From: CALESS01 sp041741455 | GTDB lineage: Bacteria > Chloroflexota > Anaerolineae > Anaerolineales > Anaerolineaceae | Assembly: GCA_041741455.1 (NCBI GenBank) | Contig: JBGSJZ010000099.1 | Coordinates: 153,372-217,371 of the forward strand | Direction: 5' to 3' | DNA: 64,000 nucleotides | Shown: one piece after another, positions 8,005 through 16,915 of the stretch | Layout: every line of letters starts with the position of its first letter | Position numbering within the stretch: position 1 is the first letter of the stretch | The notes under the pieces: model-generated | Database searches by the model: none | What the model was told of the DNA's origin: nothing | What the model saw: the letters and a program-made list of their open reading frames with translations, nothing else | Position numbers and translations under genes: made by a program

Positions 8005-10053
8005 ATGGAATTCCGTCTAAATGCTCCTTATCGACCAACAGGTGATCAGCCCGACGCGATAGAAAAACTGGTGACTGGGGTTCAGCAGGGTTATCGGCAT
8101 CAGGTATTGTTGGGGGCGACCGGTACTGGAAAAACTTTTACCATTGCCAATTTGATTCAACAGGTGCAAAAACCAGCACTGATTATGGCGCACAATAAGA
8201 CACTGGCTGCCCAGTTGTACGCTGAGTTCAAAGAATTTTTCCCGGAAAACGCTGTCGAATATTTTGTGTCCTATTACGATTACTACCAGCCGGAAGCCTA
8301 TGTGCCCCGGCAAGATTTGTATATTGAGAAAGAAACCGATATCAATGAGGAGATTGAACGCCTGCGACTGGCTGCCACCACAGCTTTGATGTCACGACGG
8401 GATGTGATAATTGTTGCGTCTGTATCCTGCATCTACGGGTTGGGAAACCCTGATGAATATGGCCGGGTTGTAATCCGGCTGGAACAAAGAGGAATTTACC
8501 GGCGTAATGCGCTGTTGCGCCAATTAGTAGAAAGCCAGTATCAACGAAATGATTTGGAACTGCGGCCAGGGACTTTCCGAGTTCGGGGGGATACGTTGGA
8601 AGTCTTTCCAGCTTATGAGGATAAGAAGTGCATCCGCATTACTTTCTTTGGGGACGAGGTGGAGCGGTTGATGGTGTACCAACCGGTGACCGGCGAGGTG
8701 GTGGATACACCCGAGCAGGTGGAAATTTACCCGGCCAAGCATTACATCGCTAAGGAAGAGACTCTGAAGCAATCAATCGAGGCGATCGAGGCTGAATTGG
8801 AAGCCCGGCTAGAGGAATTTAACCGTGAAGGCCGTCTGCTGGAAGCGCAACGCATTGAACAGCGCACGCGTTATGACCTGGAGATGCTGCGCGAGGTGGG
8901 GTATTGTTCCGGGATTGAAAACTACTCCCGGCAGTTGGATCAACGCCCGGCTGGCTCACCGCCCTGGACCCTGGTGGATTACCTGCCGAGCGATTATCTG
9001 CTGATCCTGGATGAATCCCACATGACGGTACCTCAAATCCGTGGTATGTACAACGGAGACCGCTCTCGCAAGCAAGTGCTGGTTGATTATGGATTCCGTT
9101 TGCCATCTGCGATGGATAACCGACCTTTAACATTTGATGAGTTTGAAAAACACATGGGTTACACCGTTTACACTTCGGCCACACCAGGGCCTTACGAATT
9201 ACAGCGGGCGGACCAGGTTGTGGAGCAGATCATTCGACCCACCGGATTGTTGGATCCACAGGTTGAGATTCGACCAACCAAAGGCCAGGTAGATGATCTG
9301 GTAGGTGAAATCCGACAGCGAACTGGGCGCGGCGAGCGGGTATTGGTGACGACCCTGACGAAGCGCATGGCTGAGGACCTCTCCGAGTACATGATGGAAT
9401 TGGGGATAAAAGTACAATACCTGCACAGTGAAGTAGATACACTGGAACGGGTAGGGATTCTGCGAGACCTGCGTTTGGGTGTTTTTGATGTGATCGTTGG
9501 CATCAACCTACTACGGGAGGGGTTGGATCTGCCAGAAGTTTCGCTGGTGGCGATCCTGGATGCAGACAAGGAAGGTTTTTTGCGCTCGACTACTGCTTTG
9601 ATCCAGACGATTGGACGTGCGGCGCGGCATGTGAGCGGCAAGGTGCTGATGTATGCAGATCGGATGACTGATTCGATGACAAGGGCGATAGATGAAACCA
9701 ACCGCAGGCGAGTCAAGCAGAATACTTATAATCAGGATCACGGGATTGAACCCGTCGGGATTATCAAGGCTATTCACGATCTGACAGAGCGCTTGACCAC
9801 CCCGGTGATTGCTGAAGCCCGGGGAGAATACCAGGCCGGGGGATCTGCTCTACGCATACCGAAAGATGAAATCAAACGTCTTTTGTCTGAATTGCAAAAC
9901 CAGATGAAAATTGCCGCCAAGAACCTGGAGTTTGAACGGGCAGCCGTCCTCCGGGATCAGATTTACGAGTTGCGAGCCTTGTTGGCGGATGAATCGAACC
10001 TGCCGCCCTGGCAAAAAGCCAAATTACTTTCAGGAGAAATCGATTTTTTCTGA
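8005..10053 (+). CDS. uvrB: excinuclease ABC subunit B
   Basis: UvrB is the damage-verifying helicase of nucleotide excision repair, loaded by UvrA and partner of UvrC. Motifs: GATGTGKTFT (Walker A), the Tyr-rich beta-hairpin VSYYDYYQPEAYVP, DESHMTVPQ, TSATPGPYE, LREGLDLPEVSLV and QTIGRAARH. The C-terminal UVR motif spans about residues 640-675. Length of about 682 residues is normal. I chose ATG 8005; an in-frame GTG at 7999 would add two residues. A weak promoter or leader may lie in the short gap after the kinase gene. Mfd in the same cluster feeds the same pathway. Confidence 0.97.
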   Translation: MEFRLNAPYRPTGDQPDAIEKLVTGVQQGYRHQVLLGATGTGKTFTIANLIQQVQKPALIMAHNKTLAAQLYAEFKEFFPENAVEYFVSYYDYYQPEAYVPRQDLYIEKETDINEEIERLRLAATTALMSRRDVIIVASVSCIYGLGNPDEYGRVVIRLEQRGIYRRNALLRQLVESQYQRNDLELRPGTFRVRGDTLEVFPAYEDKKCIRITFFGDEVERLMVYQPVTGEVVDTPEQVEIYPAKHYIAKEETLKQSIEAIEAELEARLEEFNREGRLLEAQRIEQRTRYDLEMLREVGYCSGIENYSRQLDQRPAGSPPWTLVDYLPSDYLLILDESHMTVPQIRGMYNGDRSRKQVLVDYGFRLPSAMDNRPLTFDEFEKHMGYTVYTSATPGPYELQRADQVVEQIIRPTGLLDPQVEIRPTKGQVDDLVGEIRQRTGRGERVLVTTLTKRMAEDLSEYMMELGIKVQYLHSEVDTLERVGILRDLRLGVFDVIVGINLLREGLDLPEVSLVAILDADKEGFLRSTTALIQTIGRAARHVSGKVLMYADRMTDSMTRAIDETNRRRVKQNTYNQDHGIEPVGIIKAIHDLTERLTTPVIAEARGEYQAGGSALRIPKDEIKRLLSELQNQMKIAAKNLEFERAAVLRDQIYELRALLADESNLPPWQKAKLLSGEIDFF

Positions 10054-10170
10054 GTCCATAGAAAAGCCATCCAACCATTGCATTCTTCGCAGAGTGTGGT
10101 AAACTCTACGCTTCGGTCTGCGCGGCAGGCCGCATGTTTCAGGGAATTGTTTTGAGTATTCCAAATAATG

Positions 10171-10196
10171 CCCGACGGAGACAAGTCGGGTTTTTT
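10171..10196 (+). terminator. rho-independent terminator (uvrB end / helicase leader)
   Basis: CCCGAC and GTCGGG pair around an 8-base loop and are followed by TTTTTTG. It lies 118 bases after uvrB and 96 bases before the helicase start. It could simply end the uvrB operon, or act as an attenuator in the long helicase leader. Confidence 0.75.
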
Positions 10197-10291
10197 GTTG
10201 CCGGGTGACGGAAACTCCGCGAGGAGAAACCGTCGTGTACGCAGGGAAAACGGGATCATCAAAACAATCCACACTTTTTTATGGAGTTTTG

Positions 10292-11935
10292 ATGAGCATC
10301 GAATTTACTGAGATGAACCTGCACCCCATGTTGGTGCAGGCAGTAGCCGAACTTGGCTATACTACCCCCATGCCGATTCAATCAGAATTGATTCCGGTGA
10401 TGATGACCGGACAAGATGTTATCGGCCAGGCCCAGACTGGGACTGGTAAGACGGCTGCGTTTGCTCTGCCGATCTTGCATAATATTGTTCCCAATCAGGG
10501 AACCGTCCAAGCGATGGTCTTAACCCCAACGCGTGAACTGGCATTACAGGTTGCCGAGGCGATTTCTGGCCTGGGAAAAGCCATGAATGTGCGGGTCTTA
10601 ACCGTATATGGCGGTGCGCCTTATGGACCTCAGCTTCAAGGCTTACGCCGCGGCGTTGAGGTTGTGGTTGGTACTCCCGGGCGCATCATGGATTTGCTGG
10701 ACCGGGGAGTCCTGGATATTTCTCATCTGCGCACTGTTGTGCTGGATGAGGCGGATGAAATGCTAAGCATGGGTTTTGTGGAGGACATCGAGTCGATCCT
10801 TGCCCAGACGCCTGCAGAACGCCAGACAGCTCTATTCTCTGCCACCATGTCGAACGAAATCCGGCGGCTGGCTGAAAAATACTTGCATTCACCCCAACAA
10901 ATCACCATCAAGCGCAAACAGGTCACCGTTGAAACCATCGAACAACGTTATTACCTGGTGAATAACAATGACAAGCTGGCTGCATTAACTCGTCTTTTTG
11001 AGATGGAGGAGATCACGAGCGCCCTGATTTTTGCCCGCACCCGAACCAGTACGGCTGAACTGGCAGCTGCGCTCACCCAGCGCGGCTACCCGGCGGAAGT
11101 GCTGAACGGCGATTTGAGCCAGGACGCACGCGAGAGCACACTTAACCGCTTCCGGCAGAACCAGATTAAAGTACTGGTGGCGACGGATGTTGCAGCCCGT
11201 GGTTTGGATATCGATGATATATCGCATGTCTTCAATTATGACTTGCCGGATGATTTTGAACTTTATGTCCATCGGATTGGACGAACTGGACGGGCTGGGA
11301 AAAACGGAATTGCCATTACCTTGGCGACACCATTTGAGCGAAGGCGATTGGGACAAATAGAATCCTTCACCCACTCAAAAATAGCCCGGGCAGAATTGCC
11401 CACCGATGAAGATATTCGTAAAGGTCGCGAAGACCGCTTGATTGGCCAGATGAATGTCTGGTTAAATCGCAATCGTTTTAAACGCGAACGGGAGATGGTA
11501 GAGCAGCTGGTAGCTGAAGGCCATGACCCTCTGGATATTGCGGCGGCGGCCTTGAAGGTAGCGCGGGCTGAAGAGAAGCAAAGACCGATTGCCCCACTTG
11601 GCAATGTAGTTGAACCTCAACCGATACTCTCCAGCCGCAAACAGCGGATGATCACTTCTGATCGAATGAGCTTTGCACGACCTGCTGCTGGGTCACACGA
11701 ACCTGGCATGGTTCGCATCCGGATGAATATGGGTAAGGCTCAAGGGCTTAGGGTGAATGATGTAGTCGGTGTGATTGCTTTTCATGCCTCTATCCCGGGG
11801 CATATGATCGGAAAGATTTACATCCAAGAAGATCGTGCCTTGGTAGATGTGCCGGAGCAATTTGCCATGCAAGTGCTGGCCAAGAGTGGTGAAATCCAAT
11901 TCCGCCGTCAGCCTCTGGAATTGCAGCGGGCTTAA
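10292..11935 (+). CDS. DEAD-box ATP-dependent RNA helicase with DbpA-type RNA-binding domain
   Basis: A 547-residue RNA helicase that probably remodels rRNA or cold-stabilised mRNA. Motifs in order: the Q motif region (YTTPMPIQ), AQTGTGKTAAF, PTRELALQ, TPGRIMDLL, VLDEADEML, SATMS, then in the second domain ATDVAARGLDID and HRIGRTGRAG. The C-terminal 75 residues form a DbpA/CsdA-like RNA-binding domain. The frame extends upstream to 10205, but ATG 10292 has GGAG at 10283-10286 and starts the conserved fold, so I use it. The leader (10197-10291) is long for this genome, which would fit leader-based control typical of cold-shock helicases. Confidence 0.93.
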   Translation: MSIEFTEMNLHPMLVQAVAELGYTTPMPIQSELIPVMMTGQDVIGQAQTGTGKTAAFALPILHNIVPNQGTVQAMVLTPTRELALQVAEAISGLGKAMNVRVLTVYGGAPYGPQLQGLRRGVEVVVGTPGRIMDLLDRGVLDISHLRTVVLDEADEMLSMGFVEDIESILAQTPAERQTALFSATMSNEIRRLAEKYLHSPQQITIKRKQVTVETIEQRYYLVNNNDKLAALTRLFEMEEITSALIFARTRTSTAELAAALTQRGYPAEVLNGDLSQDARESTLNRFRQNQIKVLVATDVAARGLDIDDISHVFNYDLPDDFELYVHRIGRTGRAGKNGIAITLATPFERRRLGQIESFTHSKIARAELPTDEDIRKGREDRLIGQMNVWLNRNRFKREREMVEQLVAEGHDPLDIAAAALKVARAEEKQRPIAPLGNVVEPQPILSSRKQRMITSDRMSFARPAAGSHEPGMVRIRMNMGKAQGLRVNDVVGVIAFHASIPGHMIGKIYIQEDRALVDVPEQFAMQVLAKSGEIQFRRQPLELQRA

Positions 11936-11950
11936 TCCTACAACACAAAT

Positions 11951-11988
11951 AAAAAAATCTGCGTGTTATTGTCCACGCAGATTTTTTG
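11951..11988. terminator. bidirectional rho-independent terminator
   Basis: ATCTGCGTG and CACGCAGAT form a perfect stem with an A-tract on the left and a T-tract on the right, so it works in both directions. It separates the plus-strand helicase gene from the converging minus-strand hflX operon. Confidence 0.88.
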
Positions 11989-11999
11989 TTTGTAAAATT

Positions 12000-12206
12000 T
12001 TATAATGCCCAGGCCAGCAGGAAGCCCAGGATCGCTAAAATTAATCCAAGATGCAAAAAAAGATTGGATTGTGCCAGCCAACCAGCACCGACCAGGACCA
12101 GGATTAAGTTTACGACGATCAACGCTAGTCCGAGCAATGGCAACAATCCTTTGCGGGCTGCCAAAAATTCCGAGGTGCGGTCCAAAAACTTAGAAATCCA
12201 GGCCAT
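12000..12206 (-). CDS. small two-helix membrane protein
   Basis: A 68-residue protein: a short amphipathic start (MAWISKFLDRTSEFLAARKG), then two hydrophobic helices (about 21-41 and 46-67) joined by a short loop. No known family recognised. It starts 2 bases after the hflX stop on the same strand and ends just before the shared terminator, so it is the last gene of the trmFO-hflX operon. Position and coupling make a real gene likely despite its size. Confidence 0.65.
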   Translation of the reverse strand: MAWISKFLDRTSEFLAARKGLLPLLGLALIVVNLILVLVGAGWLAQSNLFLHLGLILAILGFLLAWAL

Positions 12207-12208
12207 GC

Positions 12209-13555
12209 TTATTCCTCCATAGGATCGGACGGGGGTGTTCCTGTACAGAAGAAAGATTGAAATACAGCCAGCAATCGACCAGGGAGCTGTCCTTCGATCG
12301 TGACGCCACCCCGCTTATGCTCGATACGCTGCACCTGACCCTGCTCATGAAAGAGCGAAATCAGCTGTCCTTGCTGGTAGCTGAGGCGGACACAGACCGG
12401 GACATATTTCTCATAAAGCTCGTTGTTAATCTCAGTCAGCAAATCTGGAATACCCAGTCCATTCAATGCTGAAGCGGCAACCGAATTGGGGAATTCACTG
12501 GCAACTTGCCGGGCAAACTCAGGATCGGGCAGGCAGTCGATTTTGTTCAGAACGGTGATAACTGGAATATGGCTGGCTTCAATATCCTTCAAAGTTTGGT
12601 TAACCGACTGCCACTGGGCCATGGCATTGGGGTGGGTGATGTCAACCACATGCAGCAATAAATCTGCCTCTGAAATTTCTTCGAGTGTGGCCCGAAACGC
12701 TGCCACCAGTGTGGTTGGTAATTTCTGGATAAAACCAACTGTATCCGTAAAGAGTGCACTGTGGCCACCAGGTAGCTCCACCCGGCGGGTGGTTGGGTCC
12801 AGGGTGGCGAAAAGTTGGTTGGCGACAAAGACATTGGATCGCGCCAGCCGATTGAGAAGTGTCGATTTACCAGCATTCGTATAGCCTACTAATGAAATGG
12901 TGGGAATCTGAGAGCGCTTGCGCTGGGCGCGATAGCGCTCGCGATGGGCGCGAACTTTTTCCAACTCGTCTTTCAGCTTACTGATGCGGTTACGGATCTC
13001 GCGGCGGTCAACCTCCAACTGGGTTTCGCCGGGACCGCGCAAGCCAACCCCCCCTGCGCTGCCGGAGCGACCAGATGCGCCGCCGGTTTGCCGGGCGAGG
13101 TGGGTCCAGGCGCGGGTCAAACGGGGCATGCGGTACTCATGCTGGGCAAGCTCCACCTGCAAAGTGCCTTCCCGGGTATGTGCGTGTTGGGCAAAGATGT
13201 CCAGGATCAAGGCGGTGCGATCAATTACCCGCACCAAATTGCCAAAGCGCAATTCCAATTCGCGCTGGTGGCGCGGACTTAATTCAGAATCAAAAATCAC
13301 CACGTCTGCCAGTGTTTCTTCAACCAGCGCCTTCACTTCATCCACTTTTCCGGTGCCAATGTAAGTTTCGGGATTGGGTGCATCTAATCGTTGGCTGGTT
13401 TCTCCGACCACTTTCAGACCAGCGGTTTCGGACAATAAGGCAAGCTCTGCCATAGAGTCTTCCAGGGCAAGAAAAGAAGGTTGGTTGCGGATTTCTATAC
13501 CGACCAAAAAAGCACGCTCGGCCGGAAGCCGGGTCGGTTCGGGGGTTCTTGACAT
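12209..13555 (-). CDS. hflX: ribosome-associated GTPase HflX
   Basis: HflX binds the large ribosomal subunit and splits stalled ribosomes under stress. At 448 residues it has the HflX N-terminal domain (EIRNQ...YIGTGKVDEVK), the coiled-coil linker with the GGxGLRGPGETQLE motif, and the GTPase domain with GYTNAGKSTLLN (G1), DTVGFI (G3) and NKIDCL (G4). A C-terminal domain of about 80 residues follows. ATG 13555 lies 2 bases after the stop of the upstream aminotransferase; the frame extends to 13657 but that part overlaps the aminotransferase and is not HflX-like. Confidence 0.95.
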   Translation of the reverse strand: MSRTPEPTRLPAERAFLVGIEIRNQPSFLALEDSMAELALLSETAGLKVVGETSQRLDAPNPETYIGTGKVDEVKALVEETLADVVIFDSELSPRHQRELELRFGNLVRVIDRTALILDIFAQHAHTREGTLQVELAQHEYRMPRLTRAWTHLARQTGGASGRSGSAGGVGLRGPGETQLEVDRREIRNRISKLKDELEKVRAHRERYRAQRKRSQIPTISLVGYTNAGKSTLLNRLARSNVFVANQLFATLDPTTRRVELPGGHSALFTDTVGFIQKLPTTLVAAFRATLEEISEADLLLHVVDITHPNAMAQWQSVNQTLKDIEASHIPVITVLNKIDCLPDPEFARQVASEFPNSVAASALNGLGIPDLLTEINNELYEKYVPVCVRLSYQQGQLISLFHEQGQVQRIEHKRGGVTIEGQLPGRLLAVFQSFFCTGTPPSDPMEE

Positions 13556-13557
13556 AC

Positions 13558-14748
13558 TTAAGCCTTCACTTTCGTCCAGTTTACAATACGTTCCATAGCT
13601 TCTTCGATACGACCGGTGGCGGTGCCCAGGGAGATACGCACATACCCTTCTCCACAAGCCCCATATACCAAGCCTGGGGTGGTGCTCACACCGGTTTCTT
13701 GCAATAAGCGGGAACAGAATGCCATGCTATCTGTATTGCCATCTGGAAGTTTAGCCCAAACGTAGATGGCAGCAGGCGGAGTTTCAACTGTGAATCCAGC
13801 TGCATGCAGACCCTCGATAACGATATCCCGGCGTCGCTGGTAGATTAAATTGCGTTCCATCAACCAACCTTGGTCACCTGTGAGGGCGGTAATGCCGGCT
13901 TCGATGATGGGGGCAAAGGTCGAGGTATCCACCTGGCTTTTGAAGGTGGATAGGTAGGAAATTACCAGGGGATTGCCAACAGCCATGCCCAAGCGCCAGC
14001 CAGCCATGTTGTAAGCCTTGGATAGGGAATTAAACTCAATGGTCACATCCTTGGCACCTGGAACCTGCATGATACTAGGCGCTTCGTAACCGTCGAAACA
14101 AACATCCACATAAGGTGCGTCATGAGCAACTACGATATGATGCTTGCGGCCAAATTCAACCGCTTTGGCCAGGAATTCCATCGGAGCAATTGCTCCGGTG
14201 GGGTTGTTGGGATAATTTAACCAGAGAATCTTTGCTCGCCTAACAAATTCTGGCGGGATGGTATCCAGATCGGGCAGGTATTGGTTTTTTGCAAGCAATG
14301 GCAGAGAATATATTTCTGCTCCGGCAATGATGCCACTGGCTGAATAAACCGGATAGCCAGGATCCGGCACCAGGGCAACATCACCTGGATTGATTAATAC
14401 CTGGCTGAGATTGAATAAACCTTCCTTTGAACCTAGCAAAATTAAGGTTTCCTTCATTGGTTCCAAGTCAACATTGAAACGGTTTTTATAGTAGGTTGCC
14501 ACGGCTTTACGGGCAGCAGGCGTACCACCATTGGGGGTGTAGCTGTGGGTATCGGACCTGCGAGCGGATTTAACAAGTGTGTCTATGATGAAATCCGCGG
14601 GCGGCAAATCCGGTGAGCCTATATCAATGCGAATCACATCGACTTTTTTGGCTTTGAGATCCGCAATTTTTTGGGTGAGTTGAGCGAAGAAGTAGGGCTT
14701 AAAAGATGCAATTCTATCAGCGGGACGGATAAAACTTAGATTTTCCAT
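13558..14748 (-). CDS. PLP aminotransferase, LL-diaminopimelate aminotransferase-like
   Basis: A class I/II fold-type-I aminotransferase of 396 residues. Visible motifs: DIGSPDLPP near the start, YTPNGGTPAARKAV, the LNYPNNPTGAI block, the Schiff-base lysine in SLSKAYNMAGWRLG, and a C-terminal YVRISLG with the substrate-carboxylate Arg. The sequence is closest in feel to LL-diaminopimelate aminotransferases (DapL), which make LL-DAP for lysine and peptidoglycan, but alanine or other amino-donor transaminases share these motifs. It lies between a kinase gene and hflX in one operon, with only 2 bases to hflX. Confidence 0.8.
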   Translation of the reverse strand: MENLSFIRPADRIASFKPYFFAQLTQKIADLKAKKVDVIRIDIGSPDLPPADFIIDTLVKSARRSDTHSYTPNGGTPAARKAVATYYKNRFNVDLEPMKETLILLGSKEGLFNLSQVLINPGDVALVPDPGYPVYSASGIIAGAEIYSLPLLAKNQYLPDLDTIPPEFVRRAKILWLNYPNNPTGAIAPMEFLAKAVEFGRKHHIVVAHDAPYVDVCFDGYEAPSIMQVPGAKDVTIEFNSLSKAYNMAGWRLGMAVGNPLVISYLSTFKSQVDTSTFAPIIEAGITALTGDQGWLMERNLIYQRRRDIVIEGLHAAGFTVETPPAAIYVWAKLPDGNTDSMAFCSRLLQETGVSTTPGLVYGACGEGYVRISLGTATGRIEEAMERIVNWTKVKA

Positions 14749-14769
14749 ATCTGAGTGATTGACCTTTGA

Positions 14770-15990
14770 CTAGGATGAGAATGGTGTATGTAATTGTGAA
14801 AATAATTCCGCAGGTTTACCTTCCGGGGGTTGGTTGCGGAACGGAAGCAGGACATGGAATGTGGAACCCGGGCAATTCTTTTCGTCCCGGCCAGGGGATT
14901 CGGCCCATATGGCGCCTTCGTGAGCTTCAACGATGCCCTTAGCAATATGCAGACCCAGGCCAGGTCCGCCACCCTTGAACTTGGTTTTGCCGCTGGAGTG
15001 AAGCAATGTGTTATCGATGCGGGCGAACTTGGTAAATAGCAGATTTTGATCTTCTGGTGAAATGCCGATGCCTGTGTCGCTAATTATGACTTCAATAAAT
15101 CCAGGCAGTCTTCGTCCATCAATTTGGATTTGACCCGAATCTGGAGTGAACTTAATCGCGTTCAGAAGGAGATTGCGAAATAACTGAAACACGCGTTCTG
15201 GGTCGGCATAAATTAATTCATCTGAACCTACAAATGAGTGGATGATAAGTTTTTGATTGCGTTCCTGTAAGGTTGAGGATAGTTCCAGCGCCAGGCCGCT
15301 GAAGATGCGATTAAGCCAGAGTGGCTGAAAATTCAGCGCAAGTAATTTATTATCAATCAGGGAAACATCAATCATATCGTCAATGATCACCCTGAGACGA
15401 CTGGCACCATTTTGAATTCCACGTAACATTTCCTGGCGATCGTCAGAAGGTGCAAAGGTATCTTGCAACATGGCATTGTATCCCTCCACCAGCGTTAGTG
15501 GGGTGCGCAATTCATGGGCAGCGACTGCAATGAAATCAGATTTTGTGCGATCCAGCCGCTCCAGGTTGGACTGGACTTCCGCCAGGCGATGGGTGAGGTA
15601 AAGAATGCGGGCCTCAATTTCAGAATGTGATGACTTTTCGAACGCATAGCCAAAAGCAAGCGCTAATGATGAAAGTAGATCGACAGCTTGTGAGGGTTCC
15701 AGCAGTTCCTGACTGACTTGAGCAGTCAAGATAAAAAGTTCTTTTAGAAAGGAGGTCAGGCTGGCTTGTTGATTTTCCAGATCAGTCTGCGTCAGGGAGG
15801 AGGCCCAGATTTCTAGAATAGAATCCAACCAGGCAGGGTTGCCTGTGACCACAACCTGTTCCAGTAGATCAAAAAATTGTTCAAGCTGACCACGCAAGTC
15901 ATCGCGCAAAGAGGCTCCTTTCGCCAATTGAGCGACGGCGCGATTTAACCACACAAAACGCAAGCTGCGCAGTGATTCGTTTGTGTTCAT
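14770..15990 (-). CDS. soluble sensor histidine kinase
   Basis: About 406 residues with no membrane helix. The N-terminal ~170 residues form a helical region of unrecognised type ending in a coiled coil (ILYLTHRLAEVQSNLERLD). HisKA carries the phospho-acceptor in AVAAHELRTPLTL; the ATPase domain shows LLLNAIKFTP, ISDTGIGISPED and GPGLGLHIAKGIVEAHEG. ATG 15990 is preferred over a GTG just before it. No response regulator is adjacent, so it is an orphan whose partner lies elsewhere. It sits in the operon between the M28 peptidase and the aminotransferase. Confidence 0.85.
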   Translation of the reverse strand: MNTNESLRSLRFVWLNRAVAQLAKGASLRDDLRGQLEQFFDLLEQVVVTGNPAWLDSILEIWASSLTQTDLENQQASLTSFLKELFILTAQVSQELLEPSQAVDLLSSLALAFGYAFEKSSHSEIEARILYLTHRLAEVQSNLERLDRTKSDFIAVAAHELRTPLTLVEGYNAMLQDTFAPSDDRQEMLRGIQNGASRLRVIIDDMIDVSLIDNKLLALNFQPLWLNRIFSGLALELSSTLQERNQKLIIHSFVGSDELIYADPERVFQLFRNLLLNAIKFTPDSGQIQIDGRRLPGFIEVIISDTGIGISPEDQNLLFTKFARIDNTLLHSSGKTKFKGGGPGLGLHIAKGIVEAHEGAIWAESPGRDEKNCPGSTFHVLLPFRNQPPEGKPAELFSQLHTPFSS

Positions 15991-16027
15991 CACTATTAGT
16001 TTACGCTATGATGCATTTTTTGCCAAG

Positions 16028-16915
16028 TTACGGATTTGTTAGCCACAGTCGAAGGGTTTCACCAACCGCATATAAACTTGATTCAGAGATTTTATCCAAT
16101 GTATCATCAGTTGTATGGTAATAAGGATAATCAAAATCAATCAAGTCGGCTGCCGGGATATTTCTCTGGAGAAAGGGGATATGGTCATCCAGTAACGAAT
16201 ATTTTTCCTGCATGATAAATTGTGAAAAACCAGCCAGAATCGCTTCTGTCCATATAGAGTTGCTCAATGATTGGGTGGAATTCTTTTCAAAATATATTTG
16301 CAGGTCAGCATCGCCCACCATATCAACAATCACGACGCCATCCGGTTGTCCTTCTAGATTTTTGGCGAAATAGCGCGAGCCTAAGATCCAATCCCAGCCT
16401 GGGATATTACCTTGATCCTCGGCGTCGAAGAACACCAGCCAGACTTGTTTCTCCAGATCGGAGGGCAAGACGCGAGCTAGTTCCAGAAGAATTGCAGTAG
16501 TGGCTGCGCCGTCGTTGGCGCCCGGGACAGGTTGAGTGCGTTTATTTGGATCAGGATCGTGATCGGCCAGCAGGCGCGAGTCGTAATGCGAGCCAAGAAT
16601 GTACCAGGGACTGCCCTGGCCTTGTTTGGCGATGATGTTCCGAATTGGATGGCCTAAAGCTTCACCTTCTTGAATCTCAACCACCCAACCCGCATTCTCC
16701 AGTTCACTGCGGATATACTCCACTGTTTGGTTGTGGGCTTCAGAACCAGGAATCCGAGGCCCGAACGCCAGTTGTACGGTTGCATCCTTCATTGACCGAG
16801 TTGCATCAAAATGAACCTGTTTGGTTTGTGCCCGGAAAGAAACCAGGATTATCACTGCAGCGAGAACAAGCAAACTAAAAATGATAATTATCCAGCGGCG
16901 AGAATTGTGAATCAT
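16028..16915 (-). CDS. membrane-anchored M28 family zinc peptidase / glutaminyl-cyclase-like
   Basis: A 295-residue protein with an N-terminal signal anchor (about 8-27) and an exported M28 catalytic domain. Metal-site motifs fit a dinuclear zinc aminopeptidase or glutaminyl cyclase: GSHYDSR (His), PGANDGA (bridging Asp), FFDAEDQG (general base and Glu), VDMVGD, and YYHTTDDT (last His). Insertions are small and the domain is compact, closer to glutaminyl cyclases than to large aminopeptidases, so either peptide trimming or N-terminal pyroglutamate formation is possible. Its ATG directly abuts the trmFO stop. Confidence 0.82.
   Translation of the reverse strand: MIHNSRRWIIIIFSLLVLAAVIILVSFRAQTKQVHFDATRSMKDATVQLAFGPRIPGSEAHNQTVEYIRSELENAGWVVEIQEGEALGHPIRNIIAKQGQGSPWYILGSHYDSRLLADHDPDPNKRTQPVPGANDGAATTAILLELARVLPSDLEKQVWLVFFDAEDQGNIPGWDWILGSRYFAKNLEGQPDGVVIVDMVGDADLQIYFEKNSTQSLSNSIWTEAILAGFSQFIMQEKYSLLDDHIPFLQRNIPAADLIDFDYPYYHTTDDTLDKISESSLYAVGETLRLWLTNP

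Noticed and set aside
9192..9716. Long antisense frame inside uvrB
   Set aside because: Arg/Ser-rich shadow of a strongly conserved gene; similar antisense frames occur inside mfd, hflX and the TPR gene.
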